Shown: one piece after another, positions 47,797-58,864 of the stretch | Layout: each line of letters begins with the position of its first letter | How positions within the stretch are numbered: the first letter of the stretch is position 1 | Assembly (NCBI RefSeq): GCF_964340395.1 | Contig: NC_135553.1 | Span: 27,385,449 to 27,449,448 of the forward strand | Origin: Glandiceps talaboti | Taxonomy: Eukaryota; Hemichordata; Enteropneusta; Spengelidae | Length of the DNA: 64,000 nucleotides | Direction of reading: 5' to 3' | The notes under the pieces: model-generated | What the model was told of the DNA's origin: nothing | The model's database searches: none | What the model saw: only the letters and a program-made list of their open reading frames with translations | Program-made: the position numbers and the translations under genes

Positions 47797-50149
47797 TAGC
47801 TCCGCTGTCAGCGAAAGCTGAAAGCGTAGCTTTAGGTATAGGTTGTATTAAGGTATATGTATAGGTGGAATCATTGGTGTCCGTCAAACTTTTATATTTC
47901 CATCATCTTCTCCGAAAGTGACAGTTAGAATTCTTCGATATTTGGTGTGCATGTTCCCTTGGGGGAGGCTATTCAGATTTGTTCATGCCAAGTTGATCTG
48001 TGCCATTTTCAATTTTTTATGAATTTTTTTCAAAAAATGCCATTTTCATCATCTCCTCGAATACGACTTATCAGATTGCTTTGATATCTGGTGTGTTGAT
48101 GCACAGAGGGTAGCTTACTTAGATTTGTTAATTTCAATTTTTTTTTTGTAATTTGAAAAAAAAATGAATATGTTAATGAGCATTATGACCGCCGCCATAT
48201 TGGAAATCAGTCGACGAGACTTTAAGTAAACTGCCACTTTTCAAAAGACACTATTGACGTCAAACAAGCAATGTAATATGTGCTTTAGTCATAATTCTAC
48301 GCATTGGGCGCCCAAATGACAAGTGTTTGTTCGAAACAGGGTTGTAAACTTCAAATCCAAATTCTGCACCCCTTCTACCTAATCAGCCAGTCCGCAACAT
48401 CCTCATTTGCATACTCTATCCTGATTTGACGAGAAGCTGAAGCTGACCTCATTTCACTGGGCGATTTTCCACAGCAAGTAACAACACAGGACGTTCTTGG
48501 TACTCACTAAAATCACACTTCAGACCCACTATAAAAGTGTGATGTTTTCAGATAACATGTAACTTGTGATTAATTCTATATTGTCGTGCAATTTGGAGTG
48601 ACAGTGAACCAGAATGAAGACAACTTGCGTAAGGAAGGCATGCCTAGGCATGCGGTTGAAGTTATGCAAGATCAGTCTCACTGCCGACTGTGAATCAACC
48701 AAACTTTGTTTATTGGCTGACAGTTCACATGTAAAGTTAAATGACATGAACATGTCTTGCCATTTCCAAAATGCAAATATTTGGCAAGTAAAAATAATTA
48801 AAATAATTACAACTTTAATTTGGCTTCAGACTTTGCATTATGTTTTGCGTATCTTTCCCTGTTTTACATGTAAATCTGAAAAGGTTCTCTCTAGTCATGT
48901 CAGTGATCATACCGGGGCTGATTTGAGTACGAGCGAAGTGAGGCATGTTGATGTATTTTGTTGACAATTATAAATATTGCGAAATGTCAAGTACAAGGTT
49001 TAAATACAATGGAATGATGAAAAAAAATGGTCGAGTCTGCTGACAGGTGCCGGTCACAAGAAACTCCGTAAATTAAAATATCAGACGATGTATGTATTAA
49101 TTGCCATCTTAAAATTCTTAGTTTCCGTACGGCGACAATCCCAAGTACCCGGATGCACGAGGGACTAACCCGGAATCAAGTCGTTGTCAGCTATACGTTA
49201 TAGTGGTAACATCGTCCGAGAAATCACTGCGTTCAGAGTGTCATTATTCACAGAATTGTTGTTTTCGAGTGAAAACCTGTCTTGAATTGTATAACTCTAA
49301 CAAATGAAGACATGTCAAGTTATATTTTGAAAGTTGTATCGCTAGTTTGAGAGGATTTTCTCACGTACTAATAGTACTATCGAGGCTTACTAAGTTACTT
49401 GGACTTGGACTTTACTCCAGTTCATCGGGAAGTTTAGCCAGTCCGATAATTCTTTCTGGTTTAGTTTACAACACTTTTGGTCACGCAGATTTTGTTGTTG
49501 TTATGAAAAGAAATTAAAAAACAGATCACTTCAACCATTTCGTTGTGTTTTCTTTGTGAAAGATATTCGAACATGAACGAGTGTTACCACTGTAATGTAT
49601 GGCTGAGAATGACTCTCTTCCGGGTACTTGGGATTGTCGCCGTACAGAAACTAAGATGGCGATTAATACATTTCTTCCCTATATATATCTACTACAACTA
49701 GTACAAGTTGAACGTTGTTGACTTGGTAAATTTGTTAGAAAATTGAAATTCAAATTGCCTCAAACTTATTTTAGATCCCTAGTTTATTTCATTCATCATT
49801 AAAATTTTCCAGGGTTAAAGCTGTAAGACACTGGAATTATTTATAGCCAACCTCAAAATCCTCTTTTTTTCTTTTTCTTGTGTGCATTTCCCAGTCATTT
49901 TTTTTCTGAGATTTTGTGCAATTTTTCATAATAGTAGATTTTTGTTATAAAATGGTGACTATGGTATAAAAGTACAATACATTACCAACTTCTGTGTAAA
50001 ATGTGTTTTATAGTGAGACATCATATGAAACCAGTAACCACTTTATTTCATCGCTAAAACAAAACTGCATAGTGAAGAGCTGAAGAACTGAACCACTTCT
50101 ACATGTCACCAAAATAAAAAATTAAATTAAAAAAACAACAGCGGAGCTA
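47797..50149. mobile_element. Putative DNA transposon with 12-bp terminal inverted repeats, non-coding
   Basis: TAGCTCCGCTGT at 47797-47808 is the exact reverse complement of ACAGCGGAGCTA at 50138-50149. The left end continues into a small palindrome (CGCTGTCAGCG) and an AAAGCT/AGCTTT hairpin. Just outside the right end is GACCGATAGGTC. No transposase ORF was recognised in the 2.35 kb between; the 116-codon plus frame at 48614-48964 has no domain. No target-site duplication is evident. A foldback element is nested inside (49093-49670). It may be a non-autonomous element or two inverted copies of a shorter repeat. Confidence 0.5.
49093..49670. mobile_element. Nested foldback element with about 50-60 bp inverted arms
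   Basis: The left arm (49093-49153) begins TGTATTAATTGCCATCTTA and includes CGTACGGCGACAATCCCAAG. The right arm (49619-49670) ends CTAAGATGGCGATTAATACA and includes CTTGGGATTGTCGCCGTAC. The arms match nearly perfectly except for about nine extra bases in the left arm. The spacer is about 465 bp without recognisable coding potential. The arm quality suggests a fairly recent MITE-like insertion. Confidence 0.75.
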
Positions 50150-50735
50150 TTGTGACCGATAGGTCGCTTGTATTAAAACTTTTTGTAGTTGGGAACCTTT
50201 GTGTCATTACAATTCTGGATAATGTCAGGTAGATGCACTACACCTAACAAAGTAATATTGCTATGGTGACAAATTAACCATGTCAAAGATTGACACATGA
50301 TAAATTTTTTACTTGTCAGTAATTACGTTGAAGTGACATCATTGTCTGTTGCTATGGGAAACTCGAACAAACGTGATGAAATATAATTACTCCAAATAAT
50401 CTTGCAATTTTTGCATAGTAATGATGATGCAATAGGTATTCAATTTTACCATTATCATGGTTGCACTCACCAAATGTAGAGTGATAAAGATATCGAGTGT
50501 AGATATGACTACATGTACAATATGGTGACATCTGTGATAAATTGTATTAGATATCAACAGTGAAAATATCACATGCTCTTTCTGTGACCTAAGTCTACAT
50601 TATCTATTAAAATAACATGACAAACAGTGTCATGAAAATGCATGATTCAAAAATGTTATTAATGTACAGAAAGATTTTATAAGGATTTCAGTGTTCGACA
50701 TTTCCTCCGGAAACAGATTTATACACCCAGTGTAA
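50150..50735. other. Unassigned sequence
   Basis: No feature recognised between the two inverted-repeat elements. Confidence 0.4.
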
Positions 50736-51026
50736 AGTGTAGACTGTTGACAGTTGTTCATGCCTTTTTGCTACGTTTTATCTAAAACAAAAGTCATTGC
50801 CTTGCTCCTATCCGGAGCAATACTATAACTGCATACTGATAACAACAGCAAGTACCGGAGGCACGAACGACTGTTATAGCATGCTGGATCTCCCTTTCTA
50901 TTACTTATTCATGATGTGATGTCATGGAATTGGCTTTAATCTATTGTATGATTTGCATACAGTTCAATGTAAGGTCACTAAACATTCAACACATATACAC
51001 ATACACTGCAGCGTCTGTGCAGAAAT

Positions 51027-51180
51027 TTGTCTGTGTGTCTGTGCAGAAATTTTGTTCCACTGATATCTCAAAAAGTACTGAAGCAAATGTTCTGCAATTT
51101 ACTATGTGGCATTGTCGTAGTATGGTCTTTTATTCTGTACATCCGAGGCCATCGGCCCAAAATACAAATGTTGTTGCTTG
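51027..51180 (+). mobile_element. Interspersed repeat family B, copy 3, left segment
   Basis: It shares GAAATTTTGTTCCACTGATA and CTCAAAAAGTACTGAAGCAA with copy 1. The CTGT tract is reduced to a few GTCTGTGT units. It is cut off where the LINE remnant begins. Confidence 0.65.
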
Positions 51181-51236
51181 ATTTTTGAAGACAGTATTAA
51201 CTACGAAAAAATTTAGTGGAAATGTTACAAATGAAA

Positions 51237-51530
51237 TTATGATAAATTTACATAAAGCTCTCTACGTAATTTCATTGCATGAAATGTAAATACAGCAAGG
51301 CGTTGAAGAATATGTACATTATCTGATGAAAGTAAATTGATGAATTTATCAGTAGTTGCAGGTTCAAAGTAAAAACTTGGTAAATACTTAGTTCTCACAA
51401 CATTAAAAAAGGAACAAACTAACAGAAAATGATATTCATCCTCTACCTCATTTGAATCACATAGCTGGCATAACCTCATATCTTTCAATACCATGTTTTC
51501 TATCTGTTTCTACTCGCAAATAGTGCGGAG
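51237..51530 (-). pseudogene. 3' remnant of a non-LTR retrotransposon ORF (zinc-knuckle-like end)
   Basis: The minus-strand peptide has LCQLCDSNEVEDEYHFLLVC, a C-x2-C..H-x4-C pattern followed by FFNVVRTKYLPSF. This C-terminal signature is frequent in non-LTR retrotransposon reverse transcriptases of invertebrates. Upstream, LRVETDRK appears in a different frame, which fits the usual continuation and implies a frameshift near 51510. No endonuclease or reverse transcriptase domain remains. It is a dead, 5'-truncated fragment inserted in family B and unrelated in sequence to the intact element at 10-13.5 kb. Confidence 0.65.
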
Positions 51531-51689
51531 CAACAAAGTCTTGCAAGCATTGATGACTATGCTGAAAGACTTATAATATGCTGGAACTGGGTGACGGATC
51601 ATTTCTGTTGCTTTACGAAAATTGTTACACATGTCTAGCGGTCAAATGGACATGTTGTGAGTCAAGTACTCTCTCAGAAAATTTCATAT

Positions 51690-51915
51690 GTGGGGCTATA
51701 TATGCATAACGGCTGCACCAAATTCAACGAAACTTGCTACATCTATGGATCATACAAAGATATAAAAGTACAAATAGACATTAAGTTGTGTCAAGTTAAT
51801 TAAGAGCTAATTTACATAATTAATGAATGTTTGTAACTCAGGTTATGCATCCAGAAGGGCTTTATCAAATTTGATGAAACTTGCCACAGATATTGATCAT
51901 AGTTCTTAAACACAG
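51690..51915 (+). mobile_element. Interspersed repeat family B, copy 3, middle segment
   Basis: It contains GGCTGCACCAAATTCA, CATCTATGGATCATACAAAG, GGTTATGCATCCAGAAGGG and GAAACTTGCCACAGATATTG in the same order as copy 1. It is separated from the left segment by the LINE remnant. Confidence 0.7.
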
Positions 51916-52018
51916 AACTGCCCTATATAAAGAGGATTATGGCTAATCTATGCAAATGCGGGAAATTCAAACTGCTGTACAGAGCACTAGCTTCTGGGTT
52001 TTGTTTTCATCATTTTTT

Positions 52019-52064
52019 AGCACAACTGAACTGAGGTTCAGTAGTGCTATAGGGATCGCCCGGC

Positions 52065-52098
<34 letters not shown>

Positions 52099-53322
52099 GT
52101 GTGTGTGTGTGTGGATGTGTGTGTGTGTGTAAACAACTTAAAGTCAAAAACCGCTGAACCGATTGCCATGATATTTGGTGGGTCCATTACCTTGGGTGTC
52201 TAGTTGGGAAATTGTTCAAATCAAAATGATCGCATCACAGGTGTATGATTTGGGTCAAAAAATGTAATTTTTGGTCAAAAAACTTAAACTCAGAAACTAC
52301 TTGGGAGATTGGTGCAAAATTTGGTGGGAACATTCTTAAGGGGGTGTCAAGTAAGATTTGTTCATGACATGATGATTCCATCAGTGATATGCAAATTAGG
52401 GCTAAAAATGTGTCTTTTTGGTTGAAAATCTATAATTCCAAAACTACTGAGTAGATTGGGCTGAAATTTAATGGGAATGCATCTAGGGATGTATGGACGA
52501 AGAAATATTAAGCATACAATGATTCCATGAGTGATATGCAAATTAGGTGTAAAAATGTTCATTTTTGGTCAAAAACTTATATCCCAAAAACTACTTGGTC
52601 ACCGAGACTGAAACTTGGTGATATGTTTCTGAGTGTTATTCTGCACATTTACTTCAAAACATTTTGACAAAATTGGCCCTAGCGACCATGACCACGCCCT
52701 TAGCAACAACCAAATGGCAGTATATTTTGGTCAAATAACAACCTCATTTGGTAGGCAAATGAGTAAACATTCAAAAAATGTATGCAAATACCCTAGCAAC
52801 CATGACCACGCCCATAGCAACAGCCAAACCGTCGTGTATTTCACAAAGATAGCAACAGGGATTGATAGACAATTGAATATACATTCAAAAAATGTATGTA
52901 AATTTGCCTAGCAACAAGACCACGCCCATAGCAACAGCCAAATAATCACATATATTGCAAATATGACAACAGGAATAGAAAGACAAATGAATAAACATTC
53001 AAAAAATGTATGCAAATGTGCCTAGCAACAAGACCACGCCCATAGCAACAGCCAAATGATCACATATATTGCGAAGATAACAACAGGGATTAATAGACAA
53101 TTGAATAAACATTCAAAAATGTATGCAAATATGCCTAGCAACAAGACGACGCCCATAGCAACAGCCAAATGATAGCATATATCGTAAAGATAGCAACATG
53201 GTTGGATAGGCAACTGGATAGTCATTCACCAAATGAACACTTATTGTTATGATGGACTACCATATGGATAAACATTTTTAAAAACTGTACAGTTGTGCTA
53301 CAACGCCATTGGCGGTATTTTT
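52019..53322 (+). mobile_element. Interspersed repeat family A, copy 6 (complete)
   Basis: Head AGCACAACTGAACTGAGG, CTGT/TG microsatellite (52067-52129), constant region, five 112-bp subrepeats (near 52677, 52793, 52909, 53023 and 53137) and the tail CAGTTGTGCTACAACGCC. The tail palindrome is CGCCATTGGCG, perfect. It splits family B copy 3 and so inserted after it. Confidence 0.85.
52067..52129 (+). repeat. (CTGT)n(TG)n microsatellite inside family A copy 6
   Basis: About eight CTGT units followed by TG units with one GGATG interruption, as in copy 2. Confidence 0.95.
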
Positions 53323-53324
53323 CT

Positions 53325-53685
53325 GTACTCCGAGAAACACACAGGTCATGAATCATGTACACATTGTTTGTGAATGTCATAGGATGGTAACTTGATACAC
53401 TAATTAGTTGAAAATCAATCAGTTCATAGAATGTAAAAACCTTTTAAAATGTGACAAATTCTCCTGCAAACAGCTGTTTAGATTGTGTGTCACTCACGAT
53501 TATTCAAATATGCGACATTTCCATGTGAACAACCCAGATAGGGAATGTTTATATTTTGGTGATTACTTGCCAGTGAGTCACCACAAGTTCTCCACCTCCA
53601 AACATACAGTCAGTCATATGCAAAATAGGGTGCCGGGTGCCAGGTACCAGGCAGTCATGCCTTTAAAGAAATTAAGTGCTGTCAA
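53325..53685 (+). other. Unassigned segment within the composite element
   Basis: A 123-codon plus frame starts at 53408 and runs into the family B segment. It shows no domain. A small duplicated motif (GGTGCCGGGTGCCAGGTACC) lies near 53631. No function is assigned. Confidence 0.35.
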
Positions 53686-53689
53686 TTCA

Positions 53690-54155
53690 TTACTCATTTG
53701 CATAATTAACGAACATTGGCAATTAGGGCCTAGACCAAGAAAGACCACCAAATCTGATGAAACTTGCCACAGATATTGATCATACAGAAATATGAAAGTT
53801 CTTAATGAAATTTAGTGGTGTCAATTAATTGCTCATTTGCATAATTAACGAACTTTTGCAATTACGACCTATTCCAAGAAAGACCACCAATTTTGATGAA
53901 ACTTGCTAAAGATATTGACCAAGCAAAGATATGATGGCATCGATTCAATTGCTAATTTGCATGTTTGTTGAACTTTTGCAATAAGGGATATATAGCCAGG
54001 ACTGTAGTGAATTCAAGTGAACTTGCTACAGATAATGATTACACAAAGGTACGACAGTACAGAAAGACATTTCAAAGTCTCAGCAAGCACATTAACAACA
54101 TTTCCCCTCATACGAGAGCATTTTCAGTTGATCTCTGGTTTAAAGCTTGAAACTG
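53690..54155 (+). mobile_element. Interspersed repeat family B, copy 3, right segment
   Basis: It has two CATTTGCATAATTAACGAAC motifs, GAAACTTGCCACAGATATTG and the 3' block GAGCATTTTCAGTT shared with copy 2. It continues the family B order after the family A insertion. Confidence 0.7.
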
Positions 54156-54694
54156 TGTTTTTTTAACATTTGTAAATGACGTTGTTGGACGATCTCGACA
54201 CCCGACACAGCAATTTCATTGTCATGCTCACTAGTCTATAGTGCCGTGTACAGTACAGTAGTACTAGCTAGCTGCGAGTTGAAGGAGCTCAAACGGCTCT
54301 GACTCGTGGATTTATTATGCATGTAATTTTTATGTATTATAAATTTTATTGCTTATTTAGTGTGTAAATAAATATTTATAACACCTTTCAAGTGTGAGTA
54401 TCTCAAGTTTCTCCAATGCGTCTTGATATGTTGACTTGCTTGGTGACTCTGGCAACGCCATGTTGATTTTGATTGACAAGCTTTGTGAACTATGACCCCA
54501 CTGTCAAATATTCTACAGTACAAATTTTCTTACTGTTATCATGTGAGGGCGCGGCAAGGAACTACAGTCACTCGTGCCTCCAGCACTCGCTGTTCCTATC
54601 AGTACACATTAGTATTCAGTGCTATGGAGTGAGACGATGACTTTGTTTTAGATGAAACATAGCAAAAAAGGCACAAACGACTGTCGACAGTCTA

Positions 54695-56580
54695 TGTAAA
54701 GTGGTGGGGTGGGGGGTGGGAAACATTGTTGGAATTTTAATACATATGTACTCAAAATGGGACTTTTTGGCTATGAATTGTTCAGAAAGTAAACAAATCT
54801 GGTTGACATCATGTCTTCTTCCCCAAAATACTGAGAATAATCAGTAATGAGTGAATGGCATTTAGGAGACAGTTTGGTTTTATGTATGTCGGCCATTTTG
54901 TAATGACACTCTTTTGTTTGCATAGACATATCTATATTATAACCTGTTATGAATAATGTTCATTCACCAAATTATATAAATTCTTGTATCTCTCCACCAG
55001 TTTTTATAACCCTGTTGAAGTGATGGAAATTACAATTTGCCAGAAAACATTTTGTGAAGTGATAAAGAAAGTGTCTGGCCCAGATATTTCTAGGTGTTAT
55101 TACACATAGACAAATATTATGGTTGATGGTCAAAGAAGAAAAAATGATTACAAACAAATTTCTTCTTACATTAAAGAAAAAACAGACTCCCAAATATTTG
55201 CTGACGGATATATTCCAGCAGCTTATTGTAGTACAATTACTCATGATGATGCAGATGACATGTCTGAGAAAGTTTGAGATTCAGTTTCCAAAAGTTTCGA
55301 TCTTTACTTAGAGTTGAAATTCATTCTGACAAGAAAAATGATGTGGTGCATAATGCAGAATATTATCATCTTATATATACAAAACAAAAAATGACAGCAA
55401 TTATGATTTAGAATGACTGGACGGTGGTTTAGATTTATTGAACTATTGAAAATTAAAAAGATGAAAATATAACATTTGGAGATGGAGATTAGGCATTTTG
55501 TGTTTAACATATTAATTGAACAGCATTTAAATGTTACTCTCTTGTAAATTAATAAAAGAAAGGAAAATGGTACGATCTTAATCCAGTGGGAAATATTATG
55601 AACCTTATCCAGTAGAATGGAAAAATTATGAAATATTCAAGATGTTTTAAAAATAATACAATGTATTTATATTGAGACTTAGAGATACTCTATAGCAACA
55701 TGATCCATTGCCAGAAGACAGTGTATGCATCAGCATTGCCTCATTGTGTATATATTTACCAGAGTCAAGTTGAACTTTCACCCAATTCCCATAGTCTGCT
55801 TTCCTTCTTGTCCCATCATCATTCCTGGACTAATTTAGGATCCTGAAATCTTTATGGATCCCTTGCCTTATTTAAAGAGCTCATGAAAAGCAGGCAGTAA
55901 GTGGTGGTATCATGTAAATACCAGTATACTGATTACATACAGTGGTGCATGCTGTAAGGACAACAACTAGGACACATGGAGATTACGGGAATTCCTCTAC
56001 AATCTGATAGGATAATTTATGAGTGACTGAATACTTCCTATCACTCTGACATCAATAGAAGACATACTTGCCCCTTTGAAGATGCCCTCCTGAATCACAC
56101 CCCCAAACAATGCTGTGTGTAACATCTTACTAATTTGACCCTTGTAGGTGACAAAGCAACTAAGTGATTACATATTCAGCTGTCTATAATCGTGGTTTGT
56201 AGACAAGATGGCAGTTAGACAACTATCGGGTCATTTTGTCTACAAGTCTACAATACTTTTGTGAGACTTTTGAAGTTTATGACCAGTTTTAAAACCAGAA
56301 AGCATTAAGAGTAAAATGATAAAAAAGAGAAACATTGTGTGTTTGATAAAGCTCAGCTTTTGGGCTTCTGCTTCATGGATAAGATGTATTTGCTATATTT
56401 TCTTTTCAAAATGTGATTGATAATTTGTCTTATTCTCTCATTTGATAATCATATAACAGTATCAATAATGAAATTAGTAGGAAAGAGAGAAAAGAAAATG
56501 AAAGTATAGTGAACTGCTTTCAGGCCAACTGCCATAAAAGTTATTGATTTTCAGTTTGAATTTTGATTTCGATTTGATAC
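54695..56580. other. Unassigned sequence, possible decayed coding trace at 54970-55391
   Basis: Most of this is featureless, with a G-rich GGTGGGGTGGGGGGTGGG run near 54702. On the plus strand one frame from about 54985 to 55391 is interrupted only by TAG at 55107 and TGA at 55275. It reads with ordinary protein composition (KKVSGPDIS, then IFADGYIPAAYCSTITHDD). The opposite strand is also open for 90 codons. I recognise no family, so this may be a relic or chance. Confidence 0.2.
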
Positions 56581-56585
56581 TAAAG

Positions 56586-56718
56586 GAAAAATCCTTTCAG
56601 ACTTATTTCTGCCTTAGTACACTTGTACTGCCCGGATTACTGCTATCAACTTACAGGAAAAGTCCAGTCAGACTTATTTCTGCCTTAAGTCTTGTACTGA
56701 TTACTGCTATCAACTTAA
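56586..56718 (+). repeat. About 70-bp tandem duplication, two copies
   Basis: Both copies contain CAGACTTATTTCTGCCTTA, CTTGTACTG and GATTACTGCTATCAACTTA. The second lacks about ten bases (ACAC and CCCG segments). The 69-codon frame across it owes its length to the duplication. Confidence 0.85.
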
Positions 56719-56719
56719 A

Positions 56720-57625
56720 AATGATTTTGGGTGATAAAATAGAACCTTGGTAACCTATTTGTAACTGCACATAAACAACTGTGTTTGAATCTTGATAGCC
56801 TTTTCATTCATAATCCAATTTTATCCATATTTTTTGTCCTTAATTCCTGTTTGGAACTTTGCATAAGCTGTTAGATAAAATTATGATTACAAGTGTTAAA
56901 TCTGTGCTTCACCAGCTTTTAAGTGTGGGCTGAATATTCTTTTGCTTTGGATGCATATCTGTCCAAAAACTGACATGCTTTGAATTATAAATTGAACTGA
57001 GATGAAACCTGACATCTGATATTGTTTTTAAAAGTATTTTACCTCTTAATGTCATAGTAAAACATAATTTGGTTACGCAATATTTTGTATAAGATGGACA
57101 TGATTTTAATTATGTTTGATTTCTTGATTGAATTTGGATAAAATAAAATAACTTTAAATAGCTTTTACCAGGGTGGTGTATAAGAAATACATGTACCGGT
57201 ACTTTTACATCAAACCTCAATCAAACTATTCTTAGTGCACTACGAATATCATGCTTTCAATTACATTAAAAATTATCATCTAGCATTGTTAGTACAGTTG
57301 ATGGCATAATAAACCCTCAGTACATGTATTTCAGTGTACATAATGTATGTTTCAACTTTGTATGCTAAATTATGTAATCAAATCATTTACATATTATCCC
57401 AGAATGCCATGCGTGTTGTAGTGGCAATGCTTTAAATTAGTAGATACAATATTACTTGTACATACAACACAAATTAGTGCCAAACGTGTATTAACTCACC
57501 GTATTACCCCTTGAAAAGTCAAGTTTGGAGGAGTAGAATTTAGTTGTGGAAAACAGTTGTCTGCAGCAGAGCTAAAGAAGACATTGAGCCAGAATATAAG
57601 AATAATGCTGTTCAACCTTGATGGC
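56720..57625. other. Unassigned AT-rich sequence
   Basis: No feature recognised. Confidence 0.4.
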
Positions 57626-58863
57626 TTCACTAATAAGATAACACTAATGTAAAAACCTGGGATTGAAACCCTAGCCTTTAACTGATCAGATAACACTAAT
57701 GTGAGAACCAGGGATTCAAACCCTGGCCTTTAACTGATAGATAACACTAATGTGAGAACCTGGGATTGAAACCCTGGCCTTTAACTGATAAGATAACACT
57801 AATGTGAGAACCAAGGATTGAAACCTTGGCCTTTAACTGATCAGATAACACTAATGTGAGAACCTCGGACAGGAACCTTGGCCTTTAACTGATAAGATAA
57901 CGCTAATGTGAAAACCAGGGATTGAAACCCTGGCCTTTAACTGATCAGATAACACTAATGTGAGAACCAGGGATTGAAACCCTGGCCTTTAACTGATAGA
58001 TAACACTAATGTGAGAACCTGGGATTGAAACCTTGGCCTTTAACTGATAAGATAATACTAATGTGAGAACCAGGGATTCAAACCCTGGCCTTTAACTGAT
58101 AGATAACACTAATGTGAGAACCTGGGATTGAAACCCTGGCCTTTAACTGATAAGATAACACTAATGTGAGAACCTGGGATTGAAACCCTGGCCTTAACTG
58201 ATAGATAACACTAATGTGAGAACCTGGGATTGAAACCCTGGCCTTTAACTGATAAGATAACACTAATGTGAGAACCTGGGATTGAAACCCTGGCCTTTAA
58301 CTGATAGATAACACTAATGTGAGAACCTCGGATAGGAACCCTGGCCTTTAACTGATAAGATAACGCTAATGTGAAAACCAGGGATTGAAACCCTGGCCTT
58401 TAACTGATCAGATAACACTAATGTGAGAACCTGGGATAGGAACCCTGGCCTTTAACTGATAAGATAACACTTATGTGAGAACCTGGGATAGGAACACTGG
58501 CCTTTAACTGATAAGGTAACACTAATGCAAGAACCTGGCATTGAAACCCTGGCCTTTAACTGATAAGATAACACTAATGTGAGAACCAGGGATAAGAACA
58601 CTGGCCTTTAACTGATAAGGTAACACTAATGCAAGAACCTGGCATTGAAACCCTGGCCTTTAACTGATAAGATAACACTAATGTGAGAACCAGGGATAAG
58701 AACACTGGCCTTTAACTGATAAGGTAACACTAATGCAAGAACCTGGCATTGAAACCCTGGCCTTTAACTGATAAGATAACACTAATGTGAGAACCAGGGA
58801 TAAGAACACTGGCCTTTAACTGATAAGGTAACACTAATGCAAGAACCTGGCATTGAAACCTTC
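57626..58863 (+). repeat. Minisatellite D, large array, about 24 copies of a 52-bp unit
   Basis: Units contain GAACCTGGGATTGAAACCCT, GGCCTTTAACTGATAAGAT and AACACTAATGTGA, with GATAGAT or GATCAGAT length variants. At the right end a two-unit block is repeated four times: GATAAGGTAACACTAATGC starts near 58509, 58613, 58717 and 58821, exactly 104 bp apart. Many units hold a hairpin (CCAGGG, seven bases, CCCTGG), and one variant keeps it with CCAAGG and CCTTGG. The array at 13808-14018 has the same core. The array ends abruptly at a CTTCCTG junction. Confidence 0.95.
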
Positions 58864-58864
58864 C

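Larger units (their letters stand above)
50738..54694. mobile_element. Composite element flanked by about 135-bp inverted repeats
   Basis: The left arm (about 50738-50880) contains TAGACTGTTGACAGTTG, GCCTTTTTGCTACGTTTTAT, CTAAAACAAA and ACCGGAGGCACGAACGACTG. The right arm (about 54560-54694) contains the reverse complements in reverse order: CACTCGTGCCTCCAGCAC, TTTGTTTTAGATGAAACATA, GCAAAAAAGGCAC and ACTGTCGACAGTCTA. Identity is about 80% by eye. Enclosed are family B (51027-51180, 51690-51915 and 53690-54155), a LINE remnant and a nested family A copy (52019-53322). It may be a large foldback transposon of which family B is the body, or two independent inverted copies of a small repeat. Confidence 0.5.

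Noticed and set aside
53408-53779. A 123-residue plus-strand gene
   Set aside because: The frame runs into family B sequence, shows no domain and lies within a nested mobile-element region.
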